DNA of 64,000 nucleotides from Castor canadensis. Taxonomy: Eukaryota > Chordata > Mammalia > Rodentia > Castoridae. This document shows, in pieces, positions 25,238 through 36,250 of the stretch. The number at the start of each line of letters is the position of its first letter. Position 1 is the stretch's first letter. The stretch covers positions 158,283,583 through 158,347,582 of the forward strand of contig NC_133390.1 of NCBI RefSeq assembly GCF_047511655.1. The letters run 5' to 3'. Under the pieces are notes generated by a model. It searched no databases. It was not told the origin of the DNA and saw only the letters and a list, made by a program, of their open reading frames with translations. The translations under genes were made by a program, and so were the position numbers.

Positions 25238-25407
25238 GCCTCTCAGGATGGATAGCACTCGCCTGCTTCTGGCCACCCTACTGGCCTTCCTCTGCTTCCT
25301 CACTGCCTATAGCCACCTGGCACCCGAGGAGAATCCCAGAGATGACAAGAGCCTGAGGAACAACTCTCCTGTGAACCTACTGGATTTACCTTCTGTCTCT
25401 ATTGTGG
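25238..25407 (+). CDS. ASIP: ASIP first coding exon (10 nt 5'UTR plus CDS 25248-25407)
   Basis: The acceptor AG at 25236-25237 follows a pyrimidine-rich tract. The ATG is at 25248. The exon ends one base into codon 54 at a GTAAGT donor (25408). It encodes residues 1-53: the signal peptide and the N-terminal segment. An in-frame ATG further upstream (25182) lies before the acceptor and is therefore intronic. Confidence 0.95.
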
Positions 25408-28400
25408 GTAAGTAGCCTGACCTCAGGCCCAGCCTCGGGGCTCTGGCCCATTTGATGGAGCTATAGGGTGTCAAGCCTGTTCCCCAGGCTGCTACCAGGC
25501 TCCACTGCCACAGTCCTGGCTCCTTCTTGCTCATTCTGTGAAATAGTCCTGGGGGAATAAAGTGTTCCTTAATTCATTCGATTTGAGAAAACCCAGCATG
25601 CCATCAATCTAATCTGCAGCTTAGCACATTAGAGACTCTGAGAGAGCCTGAAGTCAAGACACTTGGTGAACTTGATTTAACTTAGCATTTCTGAAACTTA
25701 ACGAATTGCAGAACTCCTGTCAGCAATAACAAATTTTAGGAAATGCTGCAGAATATAACCAAGTCTGGAATAAGCAAGTCTTGCCATGCCAGGGAAGACT
25801 ATGAGGGGCATTAGAGATCTCCTAGTTTGACTTCACCTGATAATAATAATGAACGTGGGCTTAGCATGAGCAATCTCCATAAACAAAATAATAATAAATA
25901 ATAGATATGCTGTGTGTAGGCATTGTAGGTGAACTCTGTTTTTATTCATATTTCACAGTTGAAGAAATTGAGGCTTACAAAAGTTAAGTAACTAGCATTA
26001 GATCATACAGTTCTTAACTGGCAGAGCCAGAATTCAAATACAGGTAAATTCAGCATTCAAGGTCAAAACTAGTAGTCTCATATTGTTTTGCCAGTCACTA
26101 AGAAAAAAGGATACTCTAGATATAGTAAGGGCAGTAAGGGCAGGGAAGGGAGGGAAGACCAATATTCACTGATCACCATTGATAAGCCAGATTTTTCACT
26201 TTATAAACATAACTCATTTATTGCTACAAGACAGGCATTACAGAACCCTTTTTGCAGATGAGAAAACTGAGTATCAGGAAGTTAAATAGTTTACAGAAAG
26301 CCAGACAGCTATTATATGGCAAAGTCAGGATTGGTCTACCTGGCTCCAAGTCTTACTTGGAAAACAGGTAACATAGGTGCATCCAGGTACAAGACACTGA
26401 GTTCATTTTCATGGTATCACAACGTTTTTATACTTGTCAGGTTAAAGACTAAAGAACTGGTACCTGGAGTTGTTGGGTGCTGGTGGCTCATGCCTGTAAT
26501 CCTAGCTACTCAGGAGGTAGAGATGAGGAGGATTGTGGTTCAAAGCCAGTCTGGGTAAATAGTTCTCACGACCTTATCTCAAAAAAAAAAAAAAAAAAAG
26601 GGCTGGTGGATTGGTTCAAGGTGTAGGCCCTGAGTTCAAATCCCAGTATTGGAAAAAAAAAAAAACCAAACTAGTACCTGAAGTGACTGAGTGGCTCAGC
26701 GGTAAGGTCAAGGGCTTGGGCCTCTAATGGATGTTACAGTCAGATCACAGGGCCCGTTAGATTTCCTCTTTGCTTTCCTCGGAGGACATTGCTCTCAGCT
26801 CCTGGCTCCAGGTCAGCAAACAGGCTAACAAGAACCTGGTGGCTTCTGTCCCATGATGTGATTCATCCAACACCTCCTGCTATCCACCCTAAGACCTCCT
26901 GGAGCCCCCCTTTGCTCCTCCCACTTTATTGCAGCTCCCACCCAGAAACATCTGGCTTTGTTCTTTCTGTCTGTCTTTGAAGCACTGAATAAGAAATCCA
27001 GAAAGATCAGCAGAAAAGAAGCAGAAAACAGGAAGAGATCTTCCAAGGTAAACCTGAGAATGCTCATTGAGCAGGTGGGGTTGGGCTTAAAAGGAAGAGC
27101 AGAAAGCTGTGACTGAAAACTAAGTGAAAGATTTTTCCAGCCCTACTACATTAACCAAAACAGCTGAAAAAGCCCTAAAGCCTTCTTGGTCTACAGCCTA
27201 AGCTGAAGCCCCACAGAAGCCCCACAAGGAGCTAAAAGTTCACTAAGCAAAATAGCTTATGAGTTAAAAAGCAGCTTCTAATACAAGTCAAGCCTCCTGC
27301 CTGAAATTACACCATCACAGATTCCCAAACCTGACATTTCAGAACTGCTTCCACAACTTTTGCCGTATCTTGAGTTTCACCTATTTATTTAAAATCAAAA
27401 CTTAGAAAAAAAATAGAACTATGATAGAAAACCAGTATCACTTGCTGTATAGATGGCAACTGTAAAAATAAGTGATAATAAAACATTGTTAATGAAGTTT
27501 AACTGGATGTCATTGCCTGCTGAACTGTGACTCTGAGGCCTGTTCTCTGTGTTAAAAGACAGATGGAAAGTGCTGGAGAAGCATTAAGGGCACGTTAACA
27601 CCAAACTCAGTCTTCAAGCTGAGATAGGAAAAAAAGAATCATGAAAAAAAAAGGAGGGGGGTGGCTCAAGTGGTAGAGTGCCTGCCTAGCAGTGTGAGGC
27701 TGAGTTCAAAACTCAAAAAGAAAAAGGGAAGGAAGAGAGGGAGGGAGGGAGGGAGCAAGGAATCCTTTCTCACTCAGTGACTCAGGGCCATTTAATGTTC
27801 ATGTATCACCTAAAATCAAACCACTGTAATATAGGTTGCTACATTGTGAGAAATGCTGGATTGAGGCATTGTTGAAATGCACACATTATTTCTGTTTTAC
27901 TATGCCTCAGTTTACTCAGGTGACTAGGTATATGAGAGATAGGACCTGGCATCATGATTTTCTTTTGTGTGTGTGGTACGGGTTTGAACTGAGGGCCTCA
28001 CATTTGCTAGGCAAGCGCTTTACCACTTGACCCACTCCATCAGCCCACTGTGTGATCTTGAGAAAGTCCTCTCTAGGCATGTTGCTGGCTGTAAAGTAAA
28101 GGAGACCAGATGATTGATAGATAATATATAATGGACAAATACATTTACATGCTGCACACTGGAAATACAGCAATGACTAACAGGTATTTTTGCTCTCATG
28201 GAGTTTGTAGGGAAAACAGGTGAGCAGCAAGTAAATGAATAAATAGGTTAAGCCAGGTGCTGTGCCTCATGGCTGTAATACCAGCTACTCCAGAGATACG
28301 AATCAGAAGGATCATTGTTCAAAGCCAGATCAGGCAAAAAGTTAGCAAGAATCCATCTCAGGGGGGGAAAAGGTGGGGGAGGGGTCAGGGAGGAGAAATG

Positions 28401-29946
28401 ACCCAAACAATGTATGTACATATGAATAAATGAATAATAAAAAATTTTAAAAAAGAATCCATATCAACCAATAAGCCAGGTGTGGTGGTACACACCTGGC
28501 ATCCTAGCTATGTGGGATGCATAAATAGGAAGATTGTGATCCAGGCCCACCCAGGCAAAAACATGAGCCCCTATATGAAAAATAAAGCAAAAGGTCTGGG
28601 GGGGGGGTGTGTGGCTAAAATGGTAGCATACCTGCCTAGCAAGCACAAGGTCCCTGAGTTCAAAGTCCAGTACTGCCAAAAAATATAACAGGTTTAAAAT
28701 TCAAAAGATAAAGACTTAAATTAAAGCATGGCAAAAAAAGAAAATGAGGGAAGAATAGTCAGGGAAGGTCTCTCTAAGTAGGTGGCATTCAAATAAAACC
28801 TCAGTAATCTAGAGTAGCAATGTCTAATAGAAACACATTAGCCATATATATATATAAATTTTCTAATAGCCACACTTTTAAAAAAGCGTAACAGTTGCAA
28901 CTGTCTTTAATATTTTATTTAACCCAATATATTTAAAATATTAACATTTCAACATGCAACCAATTTTAAAAGGTATTAAAATATTTTATCCTTTTTTATG
29001 CTAGGTCTTTGCAATCTGGTTATAGCTAACACAGCACACACATCTCAATTCCAGTGCTAAATCTTTAACAAAGTGAAATGTGGTCTTAATAAACTTGTGT
29101 TTAATGGGAAAAATATTTTACACTTCTTCAGTTTTAAATTTAAATTTTAGCTTCTCAGTTGCACTAGACTTATTTCAGTACTGAGTAGCCACATGTGGCT
29201 GTGACCACTAGCATTGGTAAGCCAGTAAAGACTGTCCCTAGGCTAGGGAGTAACAAGCTCAAAGGTCCTACCGCAGGAGAGGTGGGTAGGGGACAAGCCA
29301 CAAGGGGCCTCAAGTGCAAAAAAGAAAGTTTGTTGCATTCCAAGTGCAAAGAGAAATCTGAAGGAGGCTGTAAGCAGAGGCAGCGATCATAGGTCTTCTT
29401 CGAGGTCCCCTGTCACTGGAGGTGGACTGTAAGGGGCCAGGACGACCGAGGGGAAAGAAAGATAGATGGTGGCCTGGCCCAGGTAAAGCGGTGGAGGTGA
29501 AATAGGAGGAACTACGAATCTACTAAGAAAACACAAATGACAGCCGCAAGATGGTCATTTTAAACTGTGGGGCCGAGTGGGATTTCCTAGGAAGAGAAAA
29601 GTCTGTAGGGAAGTGGAGGCAGAAGCGGAGGGCTTAGTGGGGGTGCGAGCGGGGACCGGCTGCGGTGTCCACTGCGGGGCCTCCATGGCCTGAGCAATGT
29701 GCAGGCAGAGATAAGAACGGGTGGGGCGGGCGTGGCAGGCTTGAGCAGCTCGGGCGTTTCCCTCCGCAGAAAAAGGATTCGATGAAGAAGGTGGCTCGGC
29801 CCCGGGCCCTGCTTCCCGCGCCCTGCGTGGCCACCCGCGACAGCTGCAAGCCACCGGCGCCAGCCTGCTGCGACCCCTGCGCATCCTGCCACTGTCGCTT
29901 CTTCGGCAGCACCTGCTCCTGCCGCGCGCTCAACCCCAACTGCTGA
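25248..29946 (+). CDS. ASIP: Agouti signalling protein, full coding region (3 coding exons, spliced)
   Basis: Spliced CDS is 25248-25407, 26983-27047 and 29770-29946 (160+65+177 nt), giving 133 residues against 131-132 usual in mouse and human. Residues 1-22 are a hydrophobic signal peptide. Residues 23 to about 56 form the conserved N-terminal segment, 57-87 a Lys/Arg-rich basic region, and 94-133 a C-terminal domain with ten cysteines in the agouti spacing. The Arg-Phe-Phe triplet at 118-120 is the receptor-contact loop known for this family. The protein is secreted by dermal papilla cells and antagonises MC1R on melanocytes, switching eumelanin to pheomelanin. Introns are GT-AG and phases match the known gene (phase 1, then phase 0). 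The start has a good context (A at -3, G at +4). Upstream non-coding exons, which carry the ventral and hair-cycle promoters in mouse, were not identified here. The family's usual N39 glycosylation sequon is altered (see findings). Confidence 0.97.
25850..26300 (+). repeat. MIR-like pieces in ASIP intron
   Basis: Two segments carry MIR hallmarks (GAAGAAATTGAGGCTTACAA, GCAGATGAGAAAACTGAG). Confidence 0.55.
26474..26665 (+). repeat. Dimeric B1-ID SINE, deleted-ID subfamily (ASIP intron)
   Basis: B1-like half, poly(A) linker, then an ID half reading GGTGTAGGCCCTGAGTTC without the usual middle. Confidence 0.88.
26983..27047 (+). CDS. ASIP: ASIP middle coding exon
   Basis: This 65-nt exon completes Ala54 and encodes residues 55-75, the first half of the Lys/Arg-rich basic region. 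Acceptor AG is at 26981-26982 and a GTAAAC donor follows at 27048. The size is the same as the human exon as recalled, and the reading frame joins correctly on both sides. Confidence 0.95.
27648..27760 (+). repeat. ID-like SINE with (GGGA)n tail (ASIP intron)
   Basis: ID half to about 27725, then a purine tract of GGGA units. Confidence 0.8.
27967..28046 (-). repeat. ID-like SINE (ASIP intron)
   Basis: Reverse ID with GGTTTGAACTGAGGGCCTC. Confidence 0.85.
28130..28250 (+). repeat. Ancient interspersed repeat fragment
   Basis: Resembles the consensus seen at 8930-9480 (GCTCTCATGGAGTTTGTAGGG). Confidence 0.45.
28251..28450 (+). repeat. B1-like SINE joined to L1 3' end
   Basis: B1-like at 28251-28362, then a G-rich L1 3'UTR with AACAATGTATGTACATATGA and an A-rich tail. 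Confidence 0.7.
28472..28683 (+). repeat. Dimeric B1-ID SINE (ASIP intron)
   Basis: B1-like half (GTGTGGTGGTACACACCTGG), a G-run linker, then a full ID half. Confidence 0.85.
28815..29210. repeat. Ancient mammal-wide repeat, family not named
   Basis: Recognisable consensus pieces AATGTCTAATAGAAACAC, TATTTAACCCAATATATT and GTAGCCACATGTGGCTGTG. Confidence 0.5.
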
Positions 29947-30115
29947 GCTTGCCTTCCCACCACGGGCGGGGCCGGAAGAGGTCGTGGGGCGGGACTTCCG
30001 GGCAGGGGGGCGCTGCTGGGGCGGGGGTTCTCTTGTGGGTGCGGCTTTCGGGCGTGGGCGTGGCTACTGGGGTAGGGGAGGAGCTTTCAGGAGGCGGGGC
30101 TTCGAGGAAACCTGG
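29560..30115. promoter_or_regulatory. CpG-rich block over ASIP last exon and 3'UTR
   Basis: CpG-dense sequence with repeated GC boxes (for example near 29964, 29986, 30018 and 30093), KLF-like GGGCGTGGC elements near 30052, and two ETS-type cores (CCGGAAG at 29972, CTTCCGG at 29995). Promoter activity is an inference. GC-biased evolution of the exon is an alternative explanation. Confidence 0.45.
29770..29946 (+). CDS. ASIP: ASIP terminal coding exon (Cys-rich domain)
   Basis: Encodes residues 76-133 and the TGA stop. Acceptor CAG is at 29767-29769. Ten cysteines are at 94, 101, 108, 109, 112, 115, 117, 124, 126 and 133, with Arg-Phe-Phe at 118-120. The exon is very GC-rich compared with the first two coding exons and lies inside a CpG-dense block. 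Antisense open frames over it are composition shadows. Confidence 0.96.
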   Translation, partial: KKDSMKKVARPRALLPAPCVATRDSCKPPAPACCDPCASCHCRFFGSTCSCRALNPNC

Positions 30116-30155
30116 CTTGGGCTAAAATCAGAATACAGAATGTGTAGGTCGCTCC
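29947..30155 (+). other. ASIP: ASIP 3'UTR (probable extent)
   Basis: No AATAAA or ATTAAA follows the stop within several hundred bases. The nearest plausible poly(A) signal is the variant AATACA at 30132-30137, so cleavage near 30150 is inferred. The 3'UTR is GC-rich. The extent is uncertain without transcript data. Confidence 0.4.
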
Positions 30156-32720
30156 AAAGTGTGTGACTGTTTCTTTAAGGGACCCGAAAGCTCGCAGCCC
30201 TTAGGTCGAGCCCCTTCACCGCGAAGTCCCACGTACTGTGCACGCGCTACTCTCCTGAGGCTGGGGAAACCCAGTTAAGCCCCTCAACCCCCTACAACTG
30301 CGCTCTGGTATCCGCTTCTCCGGATCTGGCGGCTGGGGACGATGCCACACCCTGCCTTTAAACCTGAGAACACTAGTCTGCCTCCAAAACTGAGGAATGC
30401 CGACCCGGCCGGCCTAAAGGAGTCATTAAGGAACCGCCTCCAGTCTTTCGCCTTTTGGTGGCCCCCTCACCCCACCCCATCCCCACAAAAAAACAAGAGA
30501 TGTTGGAACTCCATGTTCAAATCTCATTGAGCTGTCGGTTCCCCGGGAGTTGCGGATAAAGATGGACGGCTGATTGTAACTGGACGTTTGCTGTGGGTTT
30601 CTACAGCCAGAAAGGCATCTCTGGACCGATGGTCCTAGGGCCTTAAGAGGCTCCCAAACAAAGCTGTCACTCCAGCCCACTCCTCCCTCTCCCCCCAGGG
30701 ATTTACAGAGGTGTTGGGACCTGGGAGGAGTTTTTCCCACCCTGGGCATTGATCTCCAGGCATTTTCCACTCATAGCCTAGAGTTTGGGCCCCCAGGTAA
30801 GAAGCAAGAATTCAGAGACCCTTCCTCATTCCTCACCCCAGCTCTGTCAAGGGGTATGAAAGCAGAGGGCCCGAATTGCAGAGTAGGTAGCAATCATTGT
30901 GCTGAAATATCAGGGACCTGTTGCCAAAAACGTTCCTTGAAATTCCACAGACTTGGTCTGAGAAACAGGTGCAGCATTGTATATTTGGAAGAACCCTGGG
31001 GTGGGGGGTCAGCACCTGAGATACTGCTTTTGGGAAAAGGAGTCAGAGGTGGAAGCAGGTTCTGCAGAGAAGGGCCAGTCAGGGTGAGGGGTCACACGGA
31101 AACCTGGCACTATTAGAGAAAGGGCTCCATATAACATCACCTACTTGTTCTTGACTGGGGGCACCCCTGTAGGTAGGGAGAAAAACTTAGAACACACACA
31201 CACGCGCGTGCGCGCAGTCTGAGCTGTTCCCCAAGAAATTACTACAGTGTTCATAGCAGAAGATAATGAAAGGAGAGGGTGCTCTGTCCCTAAAATTCTA
31301 GAGAAAGACTATAAAATAGGAAAATGTGGAGCCCTTACCTCAGCCCTGGTGACCAGCATGTATCTCTGCCTTTGGGAGGGAGAACAGTGGGGCTTAGGGT
31401 ACAGAATAGGCAAGGCCACCGCCTCTGACCCTCTTGTCCACTTGCCATTGTTCCTCTTTCAAATTCCTTAAAACTCCCTTCTTGCCAAGGACCTTTTCTC
31501 AACTAGAGATCCAACTAGTGACATACTTAGCTAGTATGGAAATGATGAGGCAAACACCTCTATTCAGGTAGCCCCTGGATTGAAAGGAGTGGCAAGCACA
31601 CAGAGCACAAGAGGAAAAGAGGGGTGCTCCAGACTAGGCTGTCCACACAGTCCTGCACACTGGGTTTCCATTTACTTGTCTGTAAAATAGGAAATAACCA
31701 TTCCTACTGTTCTTGTTATAAATCAGAGATAGTGTTGGTTCTCTATGCTTTAGCACACCACCACACACCCCCACGCAGAAAAGCTGCCAGTTGTTTGTTT
31801 TGTGTTCTGTCATTTAGGCTGCAAGCCCACAGGGCAAGAACCTTTTGTTCCTTGTACCACAGCTGCTGCTGAGCAAATGTCATCAATAATGAGAATATTG
31901 GGAACATATCGCAGCAACTGCTGCTGTGTTTTCCAGACAATGTTCACCAACCAGGCACCATTTGGCTCCCAGGGTTGAGGCTGGGATGCAAAGCTAAAGA
32001 CTTAGTCCATTACTAACAAAGCTACTTAGCTGCTGGGATGGATGAGCATCCATCCACTCACTCATTCAGCAAATGTGTATTGAGAACCTTCTATGTGCCA
32101 GGTGCTATAAAAAAAAAAAAAATACAACATGGATGCTGTCTCAACAAAGTTTACAGTTCAGCGGTCCATGACCAATGGCCCTTGCTAGAATCTAGAACCC
32201 TCGTTAGCATATGTAATCTCTTCCCTCAAACTCAGTGCTTGCTTCTGTTGACTCACATCCCTGGTTAGGTATTTACCTGCCCAAGTTCCCCTTTAGCTTG
32301 AGATCCCAAGACTCCTTCACCTTTTCAGAATTCCTCCTCAAATGAACCAAGCCTTGTACGCACATATGAATAATAAAAGAAAAATGAAAAAAAAAAAAAA
32401 AAAAAGCAAGCAGAATTCCTCCTCAAGCCTTCAGTCTTGACAGCAAAGTTCTAGGCCTCTATAAAACTCTACCCAGTTTGATGACCAGAATTGAAGTTAC
32501 ATTTGTGGCTTGGAGTTATGGTTCCACTGTTATAAGGATCTTGGTACCTCACCTCATCTCCATCATCATTATTCATGTTCTCCCTCCCCCCAACCCCACC
32601 ACCACCCCCTTTCTTTTTTCTTTTTGCAGTACCAGGGATCAAATCTAAGGCTTTGCAGTTTCCTCCAGCTCTCTTTAAAACACAGGGCCAACCCTGTCAT
32701 GGAAAGATTTGCACTCCTAA
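30156..32720. other. ASIP-AHCY intergenic sequence, SINE-poor
   Basis: No gene recognised. A short purine-pyrimidine alternating CACACACACGCGCGTGCGCGC tract lies near 31190-31216. 32340-32405 is an L1-type A-rich tail. Confidence 0.45.
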
Positions 32721-32724
32721 GCCA

Positions 32725-32872
32725 GGCTACTTGGGAGGTTGTGATAGAGAGGTTTGAGGCCAGCTGGGGCAAGTAATTCTCGGGACCCCATTTCCAAAAT
32801 AATCAGAGCTAAATAGACTGGAGGTGTTATGTAAGTGGTAGAGTGAGTTTAAACACCCCCCACCTAAAAAAA
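32725..32872 (+). repeat. Dimeric B1-ID SINE, 5' truncated
   Basis: A B1-like 3' half, linker with AATAATCAGAGCTAAATAG, and a deleted ID half. Confidence 0.75.
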
Positions 32873-33017
32873 AAGATTTGCTCTACCTTTGTGGCTATTA
32901 ATATATGATCACTTCTTTCTGTAGAGCATAGTCTTAAATTTGTGCCCAAAGATCTTATAATGTGGCCTTGAACAATTCACTTTTGATATGATTTCCCCAT
33001 TTAAAAAGTGAGGAATA

Positions 33018-33100
33018 GCCGGTCGTGGTGGCGCACGCCGGTAATCAACGAGGCGAAGAGGATGAGGCAGGAGGATCACGAGTTCGAGGCCAGCCTGGGC
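33018..33100 (+). repeat. 4.5S(H)/B1-like small-RNA retrocopy, tailless, with 16-bp TSD
   Basis: Starts at the Pol III-type 5' end GCCGG and has an A-box region GTGGTGGCGCACGCCGGTA. A B-box-like AGTTCGAGGCC follows, and the copy stops at CCTGGGC. It lies between perfect 16-bp direct repeats (33002-33017 and 33101-33116, TAAAAAGTGAGGAATA) and has no A tail. The target TT|AAAA fits L1 endonuclease. Confidence 0.85.
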
Positions 33101-33116
33101 TAAAAAGTGAGGAATA

Positions 33117-36100
33117 AGTCACTCAAGAGTATTTTGGCTAGCCTAAGGGAGGATAAAAGTGGGGAAAAGTGTTAGTCTACTAGACAAGATTAGGAAACCT
33201 CAAAGGAAAGGCTACACAACAGGCCTCTGAAAGGAAAGGACAGTACCATGAGGAGTAAGAGAGGAGCCAAGTGACAGAAATCAATGAATAATGTGTTCAG
33301 CACAAGATCACAAGGATAAGTCAGCTTCACCCTCTTCAGTCTACACTGGACCACTCAGAATTCCAGTTCCCAGCAAAGTCTGATTGACCTGACATAGTAC
33401 CTGGGGAAGGGTGTTTCATCTTGACAGTGCCACAGAGTCCCTTTGTAATATAGGAGGGATAATTAGGAGAAAGTTGAGGACACAATTACTGGTGGGATGC
33501 AAAATTCACAGCTGGTCACTATGAGAGGGCTGGACTCTGTACTTACTATGAGGATGCTTTCAGCACCAGAATTTTGTGACATAATCTGAAGCAAGCAATG
33601 GTTTCAACTTTTTTAATTTTAAAGGGAAATGTCCTTTCTCAGATCCTTCCCCCCACTGTGTGTGCTGAAGATTGATCTCAGAACCTCAAGCATGCTAGGA
33701 AACACTACCACTGATCTATATACCCAGCCACCAGCTGAAATCTTAAAGGGGAACCTCATCATATTAAATTATTATTAAAATTAGTATAATGTTATGATAC
33801 ACACAAAAATTTGAAATTAGGGATTACAGAGTAACAGTTGCCTTTCTATATCAGTCTCAACTAGTCTTTTATTTTGGCTACACAGTCCTGAAAAAGGTTT
33901 AAATCACACAGAGAAGTTGTAAAAAGGTTCTTAACAGCTTACCCTATGACTTCGGAACAATCTTTATTAAACAGAAATAATAAGAGGTTTATTTCAGAAT
34001 CTGGTCCAGGTGTTTTCCAATGTGCTAAATTTCAGTGTATACCACATTTAAAAACATATGTCTTTATTACATCTTTTAAAGGCTTCTATGTCTTTAAAAG
34101 TAGAAATTAAAACTTATGATTTCGCAGAAACAATATTCTTTAAAAAAAAAAAAAACACAACACTACCCTGAAGGGTAAAAGACCTCAGGACCTCAGACTC
34201 TTTGGATTAAGTCAACCCAAATGGCAATTGTTAGATCCTTATTTTAAATTCTTCCATCTGTTTGAACAACCACAAATCTAGCATCGCTATCCACCATTGG
34301 GAAATTACCTCCACTCATACAATATGAACTTTATAAAGGAATTTAACTCCAAGGGCCAATGAATTCCCATGTGTGAAGGAAACTGGACAAGTGAAGAAAA
34401 GAATGTGATTTGAGCTGAATTAGCCAAGCCATCTGTACTAAATTTCAGATTAATCTAGAGTAGACTTGTTACTCTCTTTCTTCTTCCATGGGCCAATGGA
34501 ATAGGTATGTGTGTTTAGAGGCACGGTGGTTGAGAGGAAATATCTTTTAATAGTAAAACCCTTAAAAACTATCAGATGCTATGTTCACTCCCGAAAGAAC
34601 CCTTCTACAGATAGCTTGCAGAGAATAATAGCTAATTACCAGCTCTCCTTGCTGAATATGAGAATTGTACTCTGGGAGGTGGCCCCTCAATGGTGGCAGT
34701 GATGATGATGTTGTTTGTGCCTTCTTGTTTCAAGGGGAGCCTAGCAAAAAGCTTTTCTGACTTGAGATCTTAAGATTTTCACACCTTCCACATCTCTAGA
34801 ATTCCTGTACCCAATGGCTATGTAGACTACAATAGCAACAATACAACTACTTGAGTCCAAGCATAGCTTCGAAGTGTAGCTCCACTGGCACAGAGTAAGT
34901 TCCTGGGGTCACTCTTGCATCGCATCAGATTGCTAGCAAAAGTCATGGATTTGGGTCTGGACCAACTTGAGCCATGTGCCTGTCCTTGAACCAATTTGGA
35001 GAGTTGATTGATAAGAAACTGGTTAAAGCTGATAGACCAGGCCTCGATCACAAATATCTCTGCTATCCATCACCTCAAGCAGGTTTCTTAGCTCTGTCCC
35101 CTGGGGTAGTCCTGAGTGTCTCAGGAATGAGAATCTGGATTCCCTGGCTTTCCTGGAAACTCAGACCTCCAAAGTAGAGCTCACCACTGCCTGCTGCCTG
35201 GTGTAGTTCTCACTGGCATAAATGGGTCCCCATGACCTTTCCTGGGTTTTAGTCCATGCTCTCTCCAAGCCCTCTAAGCTGTCCCAGCCAGAACTTGAAA
35301 AGGCATCTCAATGCTTTTAGCCAAGAAGGGCCCTCCTATTGCAGCCAGCCACATGGAGGTCACAGGGCTTGGTGTGCAGAGATTCCTGACATGGAGGCAG
35401 ACAGGTCTCTAAGAACTGTGGGGTGACTTTGCATAAGTCGTTTAAGCTCTCTAGACCTTTCTCCCCATCCAAATGCTGGTTTCTGCTTTATAGATGCTCT
35501 AACTTTAAGGTTCTTCCTAATTCTAAGAGCCTATGCTTTCTTTAAAATATTTTCTAATTTTACAAGTATTCTAAGTTCCCTGCCCTAAAACAGCTGCTCT
35601 GCCCCTCCTCCCCCCACCCATTTCTAGCACAGTACTTAAAATTCAACTTAAGCACAAGGCCACATTCAATCTCCAGTACCAAAAACAAAAACACTGAACA
35701 TACAACTGTTCACATAGTATATCAATTGAGCATAAATACAACCATCTAAGGTGGATATTTCTGTCCCTCTTCCAAGTAAAATAATGATCCAGATTTCCTC
35801 CTTCTAAATCCCAGACCACTGCTTCACAAACCCCCAGTCCACATCCTCTTTTCTCCCTTTCCTGAAAAAGGATCTAGCAAGGGCCAGGCCAGGTAATACA
35901 GGACCATGAGCCAAACCTTTCTTCTCCCATGAAACTTTGATGGGGAGCCCAGACATCAGGAACAGGGTGGGGAAGTAGAAGACACATCCATCTTTCATTG
36001 TAGGTACCTGGTCAGTATCACACATGTGACAGATTATCAGACCTGAAATCAGAGGTATATCTGAAACCAGATGTGAAGGGAGGGGATTTTTTTTCTTTTT

Positions 36101-36140
36101 TTTTTTTTTAGGAAAAGGTTCTGAGAACTGGCAGAACATC
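33117..36140. other. Intergenic sequence
   Basis: No gene recognised. A minus-strand ID SINE lies at about 33648-33732 and an MIR-like piece at about 35390-35500. Confidence 0.45.
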
Positions 36141-36144
36141 TCAA

Positions 36145-36250
36145 AAAAACAAAAGGAGGGGGTAGTGGGGCAGGTGGGATAAACAATGTATACACATGTA
36201 AGTAAATGTAAAATCCATAAAATAGAAGAGAAAGAAAAAAAAAAAGGAAA
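36145..36250 (+). repeat. L1 3' end fragment
   Basis: G-rich segment, then AACAATGTATACACATGTAA and an A-rich tail. Confidence 0.65.

Noticed and set aside
25182..25247. In-frame upstream ATG extending the ASIP N-terminus
   Set aside because: It lies before the splice acceptor at 25236-25237 and would displace the signal peptide from the N-terminus.
29555..29963. Three overlapping antisense frames across the last ASIP exon
   Set aside because: GC-rich antisense shadows of a real exon; none resembles a known protein.
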